NCBI GenBank assembly: GCA_900110395.1
Contig: FODP01000008.1
Span: forward strand, 248,001-312,000
Source of the DNA: Rhodospirillales bacterium URHD0017
Lineage (GTDB): Bacteria > Pseudomonadota > Alphaproteobacteria > Reyranellales > Reyranellaceae
Direction of reading: 5' to 3'
DNA length: 64,000 bases
Position numbers and translations under genes: made by a program. Shown piece by piece: positions 37,522 to 46,399 of the stretch (positions within the stretch are counted from its first letter, which is position 1; each line of letters opens with the position of its first letter). The notes beneath the pieces were generated by a model. It had not been told where the DNA came from, ran no database searches, and saw only the letters and a list, made by a program, of their open reading frames with translations.

Positions 37522-38328
37522 ATGGCAGAGAAGCGAAAAATCTCCCTGGTGCTCGCAGACGTGGACGGCACGCTCGTCACCGAACAGAAGGTGCTGACCA
37601 AACGCGCCCAGGCCGCCGTGCACAGCCTGCGCGGGGCGGGCATCCGCTTCGCCGTCACCAGCGGCCGGCCGGCCAAGGGCATGGCCATGCTGGTGGAACC
37701 GCTGCAGATCGATACGCCGATCGCCGGCTTCAACGGCGGGCTCGTCGTCAAGCCGGACTTCACGATCATTGACCAGAAGACCGTGCCGGCCGATGTCGCC
37801 GCACAGTCGGTCGAGCTGCTGCGCGCCCACGGCCTCGATGTCTGGGTCTATCGCGGCAATGACTGGCTGGTCGGCAAGGCCGATGGGCCGCATGTCGAGC
37901 ACGAGGCCTGGACCGTCAAGTTCTCGCCGAAGGTGGTGGGTGATGTCGCCGCCGACTTGGACCAGGTCTCCAAGATCGTCGGCGTCAGCGACGATTTCGC
38001 CAACGTCCAGCGCTGCGAAGCCGACGCCAAGGCGGCCTTGGGCCAGCGCGCCACGGCCAACCGCTCACAACCATACTACCTCGACGTCACCAACAAGGAC
38101 GCCAACAAGGGTGCGGTCTTGGAATACCTGTCGCGCCATCTCGGCGTGCCGGCGGCGGAGATCGCCACCATCGGCGATCAGCCGACCGACGTGCCGATGT
38201 TCCAGCGCGCGGGGTTCAGCATCGCCATGGGCAATGCGTCCGATCAGGTCAAAGGGCAGGCCAGCGCCGTCACCGATTCCTACAACGACGAAGGCTTCGC
38301 CAAGGCGATGGAACGGTACATCCTATGA
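37522..38328 (+). CDS. Cof-type HAD-IIB hydrolase
   Basis: A 268-aa sugar-phosphatase-like HAD protein of the Cof/IIB type. Motif I is LADVDGTLV, the second threonine/serine is in FAVTSGRPAK, and motif IV is TIGDQPTDVPMFQRAG. A C2B cap separates them. The ATG at 37522 was preferred over the GTG immediately before it. It sits between zwf and pgl, and overlaps pgl by four bases (ATGA), so it likely dephosphorylates an intermediate or by-product of the pathway; this is inference. Confidence 0.87.
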   Translation: MAEKRKISLVLADVDGTLVTEQKVLTKRAQAAVHSLRGAGIRFAVTSGRPAKGMAMLVEPLQIDTPIAGFNGGLVVKPDFTIIDQKTVPADVAAQSVELLRAHGLDVWVYRGNDWLVGKADGPHVEHEAWTVKFSPKVVGDVAADLDQVSKIVGVSDDFANVQRCEADAKAALGQRATANRSQPYYLDVTNKDANKGAVLEYLSRHLGVPAAEIATIGDQPTDVPMFQRAGFSIAMGNASDQVKGQASAVTDSYNDEGFAKAMERYIL

Positions 38329-39041
38329 ACGGCCGCATCGAAGTCCTTCCCGATCCGCCGGCCCTGGCGCGCCACGTCGCCGAGTGGATGACGGCAGCGG
38401 CCGTCGCGGCGAAAGGCACCTTCCGGGTGTCGCTTTCCGGCGGCTCGACGCCCAAGGCGCTCTTCGCGCTGCTCGCCTCCGCTGACTTCATCGGGCGTTT
38501 CCCTTGGGCGAAAACCTCGTGGTACTGGGGCGACGAGCGGTTCGTTCCCTACGATCATCCGGAGAGCAATTACCGGATGACGCGCGAGGCGATGCTGAGC
38601 AAGGCGCCGGTGCCGCCGGGAAACGTCCATCCCGTGCCAGCCCACGGCACCCCTGAGGAGGCCGCGTCGCGCTACGAGCAGACATTGAAGGCAGCCTACG
38701 GCGCCGAGGTGCTGGATCCGGCGCGGCCGCTGTTCGACATCACGCTGCTGGGGCTCGGCCCCGACGGCCATACCGCCTCGTTGCTGCCGGGCGAACCGGT
38801 ACTGCAGGAGCGCAAGCGCTGGGTCGCGGCGGTCTCGCACGGCCGGCCGGAGGTCCGCATCACCATGACCTATCCGGTGATCGAGAGCAGCCGGCAAGTC
38901 GCCTTCCTGGTGGCGGGCAAGGAGAAGACCGCGATCATGAAGACGATCCGCGCCGGCGGCAGCGACGTGCCGGCCGCGCGGGTCAGGCCAGTCGGCGACC
39001 TCGTCTGGTTCGTCGATCGCGCCGCGGCGGGGGAAGGCTGA
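38325..39041 (+). CDS. pgl: 6-phosphogluconolactonase
   Basis: A 238-aa NagB/RpiA-fold lactonase that hydrolyses 6-phosphogluconolactone to 6-phosphogluconate. FRVSLSGGSTPKALFALL binds phosphate, YWGDERFVPYDHPESNYRM and LLGLGPDGHTASLLPG carry active-site residues. The length is normal for the DevB-type enzyme. It overlaps the HAD gene by four bases and precedes rpe by 8 bases. Confidence 0.96.
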   Translation: MNGRIEVLPDPPALARHVAEWMTAAAVAAKGTFRVSLSGGSTPKALFALLASADFIGRFPWAKTSWYWGDERFVPYDHPESNYRMTREAMLSKAPVPPGNVHPVPAHGTPEEAASRYEQTLKAAYGAEVLDPARPLFDITLLGLGPDGHTASLLPGEPVLQERKRWVAAVSHGRPEVRITMTYPVIESSRQVAFLVAGKEKTAIMKTIRAGGSDVPAARVRPVGDLVWFVDRAAAGEG

Positions 39042-39049
39042 CCGGGACC

Positions 39050-39736
39050 ATGGCCGGCCCCATCCTCATTGCGCCCTCGGTCCTGTCGGCCGATTTCGCG
39101 CGCCTGGGCGAGGAGGTGCGGGCCGTCGACGCGGCCGGGGCCGATTGGATCCATGTCGACGTGATGGACGGCCGTTTCGTTCCCAACATCACCATCGGGC
39201 CGGTCGTGTTGAAGGCCATTCGCCGCTCGACGGCAAAGCCGCTCAACGTCCATCTGATGATCGTCGAGCCCGAGCGCTATGTCGCTGCCTTCGCCGAAGC
39301 CGGCGCCGATCACCTGCTGGTCCAGGCCGAGCCCGGCTCGACCATCCACCTGCATCGGGTGCTCGGCCAGATCCGCGCGCTCGGCAAGAAAGCGGGCGTG
39401 GTGGTCGATCCGGCGAGCCCGCCGGAGCTCATCGAATACGTCCTGCATCTCTGCGACATCATCCTGGTGATGACGGTCAATCCCGGGTTCGGCGGGCAGT
39501 CGTTTCTGCCCGAGATGCTGCCCAAGATCCGGCGCATCCGCGAGATGTGTGCGCAACGCGGCCTCGATCCGGTGATCGAGGTCGATGGCGGCGAGAACGA
39601 GACGACGGCGCACCAGGCCGCCGCGGCCGGCGCCACCGCGATCGTCGCCGGCTCGGCGATCTTCGGCACCAGGGACTACAAGGCTGCCATTGCCGCGATC
39701 CGCGCCAGCGCTGCCGCCGGGGCTGCCAAGCCATGA
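39050..39736 (+). CDS. rpe: Ribulose-phosphate 3-epimerase
   Basis: A 228-aa TIM-barrel metalloenzyme interconverting ribulose-5-P and xylulose-5-P. IAPSVLSADFARLGEEV and WIHVDVMDGRFVPNITIGP are the N-terminal metal/phosphate signature, MTVNPGFGGQSFLP the second, and IEVDGG carries the catalytic aspartate. It overlaps the fused rpiA gene by four bases (ATGA). Confidence 0.97.
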   Translation: MAGPILIAPSVLSADFARLGEEVRAVDAAGADWIHVDVMDGRFVPNITIGPVVLKAIRRSTAKPLNVHLMIVEPERYVAAFAEAGADHLLVQAEPGSTIHLHRVLGQIRALGKKAGVVVDPASPPELIEYVLHLCDIILVMTVNPGFGGQSFLPEMLPKIRRIREMCAQRGLDPVIEVDGGENETTAHQAAAAGATAIVAGSAIFGTRDYKAAIAAIRASAAAGAAKP

Positions 39737-40962
39737 GTGCCGGCGCGATCCCGGCCGACACGGATCGCGATGCGCTCAAGCGGGCAGCGGCGGAGGCGGC
39801 GGTCGAGCTGATCGAGGACGGCATGATCGTCGGGCTCGGCACCGGCTCGACGGCGGCGTTCGCGGTCGAGGCGCTGGCCCGCCGGCATCGACAGGGCCTC
39901 AGCTTCGTCGGCATTCCGACGTCAGAGCGAACCGCGGCACAGGCGAGGGCAGCCGGCATTCCGCTGTCCTCCTTCGCGGAGCATCGCCAGATCGACCTCA
40001 CGATCGATGGCGCCGACGAGGTCGAAAGCGGCACCTTGAACCTGATCAAGGGCCTGGGTGGCGCCCTGCTGCGCGAGAAGATCGTCGCCAATGCAAGCCG
40101 GCGTCTCGCCATTGTCGTCGACGGCGCCAAGCTGGTCGATCGGCTGGGGACGCACGCGCCGGTGCCGGTCGAGGTCGTCGCCTTCGGGCTGGAAGTCACC
40201 CGGGCGGCTCTCCAAGTGTTCGCCGAGGAGGTCCGGCCGCGCCTGACGCCGGCGGGAGACCTGTTTGTCACGGACGGCGGCAACCGCATTCTCGATTGCC
40301 ACTTCGCGGGCCCCATCGCCGATCCGGCACGGCTCGAGGACCGTATCCGCCGCGTTGTCGGCGTGGTCGAGAGTGGCCTGTTCATCGGCCGTGCCGACCC
40401 GGTCTTCGTCGCAGACGGGCAGGGCATCCATCGCCTCGACAGCGCACGGGCGCATCGCGGCCGTCCGCCGGTCCTGGTGATCATGGGCGTGTCGGGCGCC
40501 GGCAAGTCGACTGTCGCCGCGGAGCTCGCCGGGCGCCTCGGCTGGCCGTTCGAGGAGGGCGACAGCCTCCATCCCGAGGCCAACGTCGCCAGGATGCATG
40601 CCGGACTCCCGCTGACCGATGCGGACCGCCAGCCCTGGCTCGAGAGCGTGGCCGCCTGGATCGACAGTCAGCGTGCCAGGAAGCAGCCGGGCATCATCAC
40701 CTGCTCAGCCCTCAAGCGGTCGTATCGCCGGATCGTCATCGGCGACCGGCCGGAAGTGCGGCTTGTCTACCTTCGCGGCAGCCGCGATGTCATGGCCGAA
40801 CACCTGGCCAGGCGCAGCGGCCATTTCATGCCGGCGAGCCTGCTGCAAAGTCAGATCGATACGCTCGAGGAGCCCGGACCGGACGAGGATCCTCTGATTG
40901 TCGATGTCGGTGCGTCCGCCGACCAGGTCGCCGGGGAGATCATCCGCCTGCTCGGCACGTAG
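39733..40962 (+). CDS. rpiA: Fused ribose-5-phosphate isomerase A and gluconokinase
   Basis: A 409-aa protein with two complete enzymes in one frame. Residues 1-240 are RpiA: GLGTGSTAAFAVEAL (34-48), IDGADEVE (91-98), IKGLGGALLREKIV (105-118) and DGGNRILD (181-188). Residues 246-409 are a GntK-type gluconokinase: Walker A GVSGAGKST (252-260), EEGDSLHPEANVARM, ITCSALKRSYRR and FMPASLLQSQ. The linker is about 10 residues (RLDSARAHRG). RpiA makes ribose-5-P; GntK phosphorylates gluconate to 6-phosphogluconate, the Gnd substrate. No stop or frameshift separates the parts. It starts in an ATGA overlap with rpe. Confidence 0.93.
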   Translation: MSAGAIPADTDRDALKRAAAEAAVELIEDGMIVGLGTGSTAAFAVEALARRHRQGLSFVGIPTSERTAAQARAAGIPLSSFAEHRQIDLTIDGADEVESGTLNLIKGLGGALLREKIVANASRRLAIVVDGAKLVDRLGTHAPVPVEVVAFGLEVTRAALQVFAEEVRPRLTPAGDLFVTDGGNRILDCHFAGPIADPARLEDRIRRVVGVVESGLFIGRADPVFVADGQGIHRLDSARAHRGRPPVLVIMGVSGAGKSTVAAELAGRLGWPFEEGDSLHPEANVARMHAGLPLTDADRQPWLESVAAWIDSQRARKQPGIITCSALKRSYRRIVIGDRPEVRLVYLRGSRDVMAEHLARRSGHFMPASLLQSQIDTLEEPGPDEDPLIVDVGASADQVAGEIIRLLGT

Positions 40963-40981
40963 CGACGTGGGAGACTGATCG

Positions 40982-43618
40982 ATGCCCGTGACGATCACCC
41001 CCGAAGGACAACGCCTCGCCGAGGCGAACGGACGCCGCAAGGCCTGGCGCAAGTGGGGTCCCTATGTGAGCGAGCGCCAGTGGGGCACGGTGCGCGAAGA
41101 CTACAGCGCCGATGGCGACGCCTGGAACTACTTCCCCCACGATCACGCGCGCAGCCGGGCGTATCGCTGGGGCGAGGACGGGATCGGCGGGTTTTGCGAC
41201 GCCAAGCAGCAGCTCTGCATGGCCGTCGCGCTGTGGAACGGCAAGGACGCGATCCTGAAGGAGCGCATGTTCGGCCTCAGCAACCGCGAGGGCAATCACG
41301 GCGAGGACGTCAAGGAGCTCTACTACTACCTCGACGCGGTGCCGACCTACAGCTACGTCCGCATGCTCTACAAGTACCCGCAGGCGGCGTTTCCCTACGA
41401 CCTGCTGGTGCAGGAAAATGCCCGGCGCGACCGGCGGCAGCCCGAATTCGAGATCATCGACACCGGCATCTTCGACGCCGACCGCTATTTCGATGTCGAC
41501 ATTGAATATGCCAAGGCGGACGTCGACGACATCCTGCTGCGGGTGACGGTCGCCAATCGCGGGCCCGAGGACGCGCAGATCCATGTGCTGCCCCAGGTCT
41601 GGTTCCGCAACACCTGGAGCTGGTTCACCGACAAGCCAAAGCCCAACATCGAGCGCGCCGGCGACGATGTCGTGGCGGCGCACGAGACATTCGGCGCCTA
41701 TGCGATCCACTTCGATGGACCGGACGAGATCAAGTTCTGCGAGAACGAGACCAACCTGGCCAAACTGTACGGCTGCGAACCGACCGGACGCCTGCACAAG
41801 GACGGCTTCCACGACTATGTGGTGGGCGGCGCCGAGGAAGCGGTCGGTTCACAAAAGGGCACCAAGGTGGCCGGGATCTTTCGCCGCACCGTTGCAGCGG
41901 GCGCCAGCACCACCATCCGCGTCAGGCTGAGCCTGGGACCAGTCAAGGCCGGGGCCTTCGACGATTTCGAGCGGATCTTCAGCCTGCGCAAATCCGAGGC
42001 GGACGGCTTCTACGCCGCGCTGCAGGGCAAGGTGGTGGACGAGGATCTCCGCCGCATCCAGCGCCAGGCTTTCGCCGGCGTCCTGTGGTCGAAGCAGTAT
42101 TTCTACTACGACGTGACCGAGTGGCTCGACGGCGACCCGGCGCAACCCGCGCCCGCCAGCGCCCGCCATAAGGGACGCAACAGCGAGTGGGTCCATGCCA
42201 CCATGGAAGACGTCGTCTCGATGCCGGACAAATGGGAATTTCCCTGGTTCGCGGCGTGGGACTGGGCCTTTCATCTGGTCACGCTCGCCTGTCTCGATCT
42301 CGAGGACGCCAAGCACCAGCTGATCCTGCTCGGACAGTCCTGGTACATGCATCCGAACGGGCAGCTGCCGGCCTACGAATGGAACTTCAGCGACGTCAAT
42401 CCGCCCGTGCAGGCCTGGGCGGCGCTGCGCCTCTACGAAGAGGAGCGGCGGCTGAACGGCAAGGGTGACCGGAAGTTCCTCGAGCGGATCTTCACCAAGC
42501 TGCTGCTCAATTTCACCTGGTGGGTGAATCGCAAGGACCCGCGCGGCCTCAACGTCTTCGAAGGCGGTTTCCTCGGCATGGACAATATCGGCGTTTTCGA
42601 CCGGTCCGCGCCGCTGCCGGTCGACGGCATGCAGGTCCAGTCCGACGGCACGTCGTGGATGGCGATGTACAGCCTGAACATGCTGCGCATCGCCATCGAG
42701 CTGGCGCAGGAAGACGATGCCTATCAGGACATCGCGACCAAGTTCTTCGAGCACTTCCTGATGATCGGCGGGGCCATGACCAACCTTGGCGGCAAGGGCC
42801 TGAGCTTGTGGGACGACAGCGACAATTTCTTCTACGACTGGCTGGTCATGAGCAATGGCGAGGCAACGCCGCTTCGCGTTCGCTCCCTGGTCGGCCTGAT
42901 TCCGTCGTTCGCCGTCGAGACCATAGACGCGGAGTTGCTGAAGAACCTGCCATCCTTCATCCGCCAGCGGGACTGGTACCTGCGCTATCGTCCGAAGCTT
43001 GCGGTCCTGGTTTCGCGCGTCAACACGCCGGGCGCCGACGACACGCGCTTGCTCGCCATCGCCCGCGCCTTTCGTGCGAGCAAGGTGCTGGGACGCGTCC
43101 TCGACAGGAACGAATTCCTGTCGGACTACGGGATCCGGTCATTGTCGCGATACCATCTCGACCACCCCTACGTCTTCGAGACCGGCAGCTTTCGCTCCTC
43201 CGCCGTCAGATACGTCCCGGCCGAATCGGAAAGCGATCTCTTCGGCGGGAACTCCAATTGGCGCGGGCCGATCTGGATGCCGATGAACTACCTGTTCATC
43301 GAAAGCGTGAACAAGTTCGCCAAGTTCTACGGCAATGATTTTCGCGTCGAATGCCCGGTCGGGTCCGGCGCAATGCTGTCGCTGAAAGAGATCGCCGACG
43401 ATGTGCGCAACCGCCTGATCAACATCTTCCGCCGCGACGACAAGGGACGACGGGCCGTCTTCGGCAGCTACGAGAAGATGCAGACCGATCCGCACTTCAA
43501 GGATTACCTGCTGTTCCACGAATACTACGACGGCGACACCGGTCGCGGCCTCGGCGCCTCGCACCAGACCGGGTGGAGCGCCCTGGTCGCCAACATGATT
43601 GCCGAGCTGCACGAATAG
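40982..43618 (+). CDS. GH63-type glucosidase (MGH1-like)
   Basis: An 878-aa protein of the MGH1-like / GH63 glucosidase family. The opening WGPYVSERQWGTVREDYSADGDAWNYFPHDHARSRAYRWGEDG region is conserved in bacterial GH63-like proteins. An (alpha/alpha)6 barrel follows with WEFPWFAAWDWAFH and GNSNWRGPIWMPMNYL. There is no signal peptide, so it is cytoplasmic and would release glucose from a short alpha-glucan or alpha-glucoside. It is 19 bases from the rpiA fusion and is followed directly by the GH13 gene. Confidence 0.9.
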   Translation: MPVTITPEGQRLAEANGRRKAWRKWGPYVSERQWGTVREDYSADGDAWNYFPHDHARSRAYRWGEDGIGGFCDAKQQLCMAVALWNGKDAILKERMFGLSNREGNHGEDVKELYYYLDAVPTYSYVRMLYKYPQAAFPYDLLVQENARRDRRQPEFEIIDTGIFDADRYFDVDIEYAKADVDDILLRVTVANRGPEDAQIHVLPQVWFRNTWSWFTDKPKPNIERAGDDVVAAHETFGAYAIHFDGPDEIKFCENETNLAKLYGCEPTGRLHKDGFHDYVVGGAEEAVGSQKGTKVAGIFRRTVAAGASTTIRVRLSLGPVKAGAFDDFERIFSLRKSEADGFYAALQGKVVDEDLRRIQRQAFAGVLWSKQYFYYDVTEWLDGDPAQPAPASARHKGRNSEWVHATMEDVVSMPDKWEFPWFAAWDWAFHLVTLACLDLEDAKHQLILLGQSWYMHPNGQLPAYEWNFSDVNPPVQAWAALRLYEEERRLNGKGDRKFLERIFTKLLLNFTWWVNRKDPRGLNVFEGGFLGMDNIGVFDRSAPLPVDGMQVQSDGTSWMAMYSLNMLRIAIELAQEDDAYQDIATKFFEHFLMIGGAMTNLGGKGLSLWDDSDNFFYDWLVMSNGEATPLRVRSLVGLIPSFAVETIDAELLKNLPSFIRQRDWYLRYRPKLAVLVSRVNTPGADDTRLLAIARAFRASKVLGRVLDRNEFLSDYGIRSLSRYHLDHPYVFETGSFRSSAVRYVPAESESDLFGGNSNWRGPIWMPMNYLFIESVNKFAKFYGNDFRVECPVGSGAMLSLKEIADDVRNRLINIFRRDDKGRRAVFGSYEKMQTDPHFKDYLLFHEYYDGDTGRGLGASHQTGWSALVANMIAELHE

Positions 43619-43619
43619 G

Positions 43620-45071
43620 ATGACTGTCGCGGTGGCGCGCTATCCCGCACTGTTCGAGATCAACACGAGGGCGTGGCTTTGGCGGCTATCGCAGGAGGCC
43701 GGAAGGCCGGTCACCCTCGCCACCGTCGACGATGCCATCCTGGATGATCTCGCGGGTCGCGGCTTCGACTGGATCTGGCTCTTGAGCGTGTGGCAGACGG
43801 GCGCGGCCAGCCGCGCCGTGTCGCGCGGCAATCCGGCCTGGCAGGCCGAGTTCCGGGCGGCGCTGCCGGACCTGACGCAAGATGACATTTGCGGATCGGG
43901 CTTCGCCATCAGCGCCTACGAGGTCGATGACGGGCTGGGCGGCAAGGCGGCGTTGGCCGCGTTGCGCGCCCGGCTCGCCGCGCGCGGCCTGCGGCTGATG
44001 CTCGATTTCGTGCCCAATCACACCGCGCTCGATCATCCGTGGACGAAGACGCATCCCGATTTCTATGTCCAGGGCAGCGATTATCGCGTCGACACCGATC
44101 AGGGGCCACGCATCCTGGCCCATGGGCGTGATCCCAACTTTCCCGGCTGGCCCGACACGCTGCAGCTGAACTATGCCAATCCGGCGCTGCAGGCGGCGCA
44201 GGTCGCGGCACTGCAGACGATTGCCGGGCAATGCGACGGCGTGCGCTGCGACATGGCGATGCTCGTGCTGCCGGACGTCTTTCAACGCACCTGGGGCCTC
44301 GCGCCGGCGCCGTTCTGGCCGAAGGCGATTGCAGCCGTGCGCGATGCCCAGCGCGGCTTCACGTTCATGGCCGAGGCCTATTGGGACCTCGAGTGGGACT
44401 TGCAGCAGCAGGGCTTCGACTACTGCTACGACAAGCGCCTCTACGATCGCCTTTGCCATGCGGATGCCGGCAGCATTCGCGCCCACCTGGGCGCGGGACT
44501 CGACTATCAGGACCGGCTGGCGCGCTTTCTCGAGAATCACGACGAGGCGCGCGCCGCCGCGGTCTTTCCCTGGCCGCGGCACCAGGCGGCCGCCATTGTC
44601 ACGTACTTCGCGCCAGGGCTGCGGTTCTTCCACCAGGGTCAGTTGGACGGTGCGCAAGCCCGAGTGCCCGTCCATTTGCGTCGCGCGCCGGCCGAAGCCC
44701 GCGACGCCGACGTTGCCGCCTTCTACGACGGCATGCTGGCGGCGCTGAGGACCGACAGCTTTCACCATGGCGCCTGGTCACTGATCAGGCCGCAAACGGC
44801 TTGGGACGGCAATCCGACGGGGCAGGACTTCATTTCCTATGCCTGGCAGTCGTCGAACGGCCGCTACGTCGTCGTCGTCAACTATTCGGATCACCAGGGG
44901 CAGTGCCGTCTGCGGCTGCCCTTCGACGATGTGGCCGGCCGCCGGTTCCGTCTGGTCGATGTGATGGGAAGCGAGGTCTATTGGCGCGACGGCGGCGAGC
45001 TGGTCGAGCCGGGTCTCTACATCGATCTCGGCGCGTGGCGCTTCAACGTCTTCAGGCTGGATCCCGCATGA
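43620..45071 (+). CDS. Alpha-amylase family (GH13) glycosyl hydrolase
   Basis: A 483-aa cytoplasmic GH13 protein. The four conserved regions are visible: LMLDFVPNHTALDH, CDGVRCDMAM (nucleophile Asp211), FMAEAYWD (acid/base Glu252) and FLENHDEAR (Asp308). It starts with one base between it and the GH63 stop codon and overlaps the next gene by four bases. The start at 43620 was chosen because the segment upstream overlaps the GH63 gene. The likely substrate is an alpha-1,4-linked oligosaccharide; branching-type activity cannot be excluded. Confidence 0.92.
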   Translation: MTVAVARYPALFEINTRAWLWRLSQEAGRPVTLATVDDAILDDLAGRGFDWIWLLSVWQTGAASRAVSRGNPAWQAEFRAALPDLTQDDICGSGFAISAYEVDDGLGGKAALAALRARLAARGLRLMLDFVPNHTALDHPWTKTHPDFYVQGSDYRVDTDQGPRILAHGRDPNFPGWPDTLQLNYANPALQAAQVAALQTIAGQCDGVRCDMAMLVLPDVFQRTWGLAPAPFWPKAIAAVRDAQRGFTFMAEAYWDLEWDLQQQGFDYCYDKRLYDRLCHADAGSIRAHLGAGLDYQDRLARFLENHDEARAAAVFPWPRHQAAAIVTYFAPGLRFFHQGQLDGAQARVPVHLRRAPAEARDADVAAFYDGMLAALRTDSFHHGAWSLIRPQTAWDGNPTGQDFISYAWQSSNGRYVVVVNYSDHQGQCRLRLPFDDVAGRRFRLVDVMGSEVYWRDGGELVEPGLYIDLGAWRFNVFRLDPA

Positions 45072-45487
45072 CATTCGCGATCAAGGCCCACGTTCGCGAT
45101 CCGCGGGTGAAGACGTTCGACTTCGTCGCGCAAAAGACGATGTATGGCGGCAAGCATGTCGCCGAGGGCGATACGATCTTCGTGTTCGCCAGCGAGAACG
45201 AGGGCGGACAGGGCCTGATCGCACGCGGCGTCGTCACCTCGGTCAGGCCGGCGGCGAAGAGGCCGGGCCTTGCCCGGCAAACCCCGCTTGTAAGCCTCTC
45301 GATCAGACGCACCGCCCGCGCGCGGCGGCCGCTCGGCCGGCGCGAGCTCAGGCCTCTCACCGACTGGCAGGACGGCGCGCCTGGGACCGAGCTCAACTTC
45401 AAGTTCTACCGCCAGGCGACGAACAAGATCGTCGGCCTGACTGACGAGGCGGCATCATTTCTGGCCTCGTTCTTCCGGACGTCTTGA
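45068..45487 (+). CDS. Conserved hypothetical protein, 139 aa
   Basis: I do not recognise a function. The start MTFAIKAHVRDPRVKTFDFV overlaps the GH13 stop codon (ATGA). The beta-rich first half (TMYGGKHVAEGDTIFVFASENEGGQGLIARGVVTSV) looks like a small binding barrel similar in feel to EVE/PUA-like domains. A basic middle (RRTARARRPLGRRELR) follows, then KFYRQATNKIVGLTDEAASFLASFF. It could bind nucleic acid. The translational coupling suggests it is expressed with the amylase, but the functional link is not evident. Confidence 0.75.
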   Translation: MTFAIKAHVRDPRVKTFDFVAQKTMYGGKHVAEGDTIFVFASENEGGQGLIARGVVTSVRPAAKRPGLARQTPLVSLSIRRTARARRPLGRRELRPLTDWQDGAPGTELNFKFYRQATNKIVGLTDEAASFLASFFRTS

Positions 45488-45522
45488 CTTGCCCGGCGCG
45501 CAAACGCTCTAACGGTCGGCGA

Positions 45523-46344
45523 ATGATCTCTCGCAGGAACGCTCTTTCGGGTCTCGCGGCTTCAGCGGTGGCGGGGTGCGGCAGCCGCCAGGCGGCCTAT
45601 CAGGCGCCGTCCCACTATCCGATCGCGCCGCCGCCACCCGATCGCGCATCGCTGGGACTGGATGCGGTGATCGACATCAGCCGCAGCGTGACCGTCTCCG
45701 ACTTCCGGCGGGTGCGGCAGAGCAACATCCTTGGCGTCATCCACAAGGCGAGCGAAGGCGGAGACTATGCCGACACGGCCTATGCCGGGCGCCGTCCGCA
45801 GGCCGAGGCGGCGGGATTGCTGTGGGGCGCATATCACTTCGGCACCGGGCAATACTCAGGCGAACAGCAGGCCGCGTTCTTCCTGGCGCAGGCGCGGCCG
45901 GGGCCGCGGACCCTGCTCGCCCTCGACCTGGAAGCCAACGAGAACAATCCTTCGAACTCGATGACCGTCGCGCAGGGCGAAGCCTTTGTGCAGATGGTAG
46001 CCCAGGCGACGGGCCGGCTGCCGGTCGTGTACGTGCACCCGACCTGGGCCAATGGCGAGCCCCTGCCGAACTCCGGCCTTAGCCTGGGTGCAACGATCAC
46101 GCCCGGCTCGATCCTCGCGCGCTGCGGCCTATGGGTCGCCGACTACCATGATTCGCCCGAGGTCCCGCAGGCCTGGGCGGCGAGTGGCTGGCGGCTCTGG
46201 CAGTATGCCGGCGACGAGAGCACGGGCCGGCCGGCCTACGGCCAGACCACCATCGTGCAGGGCGTCAGCCACTGCGACCGCAACCTGTTCAATGGCGACG
46301 CCGACGCGCTCCGCCGGTTCTGGGGTGCGGCCGGCGCCTCTTGA
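45523..46344 (+). CDS. GH25 lysozyme-like lipoprotein
   Basis: A 273-aa exported muramidase-like enzyme. The N-terminus MISRRNALSGLAASAVAGCG is a twin-arginine-type signal ending in a lipobox (AVAGC, lipid-bearing Cys19). The GH25 domain starts at LDAVIDISRSV (Asp51) and carries the catalytic pair in LLALDLEANENN (Asp135, Glu137). YHFGTGQYSGEQQAAFFL is also typical. It likely cleaves peptidoglycan glycan strands at the cell envelope. The ATG at 45523 was chosen because the signal peptide begins there; the upstream open frame overlaps the previous gene. Confidence 0.9.
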   Translation: MISRRNALSGLAASAVAGCGSRQAAYQAPSHYPIAPPPPDRASLGLDAVIDISRSVTVSDFRRVRQSNILGVIHKASEGGDYADTAYAGRRPQAEAAGLLWGAYHFGTGQYSGEQQAAFFLAQARPGPRTLLALDLEANENNPSNSMTVAQGEAFVQMVAQATGRLPVVYVHPTWANGEPLPNSGLSLGATITPGSILARCGLWVADYHDSPEVPQAWAASGWRLWQYAGDESTGRPAYGQTTIVQGVSHCDRNLFNGDADALRRFWGAAGAS

Positions 46345-46399
46345 ATCAGGGCCCGGATTGGGCTTGATGGTACCCACGAATTAGGGAGAGAGGACACCG

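Noticed and set aside
33708..37902. Two long minus-strand open frames (639 and 685 codons)
   Set aside because: They mirror tkt and zwf, which are unmistakable; codon-position GC bias explains the open antisense frames.
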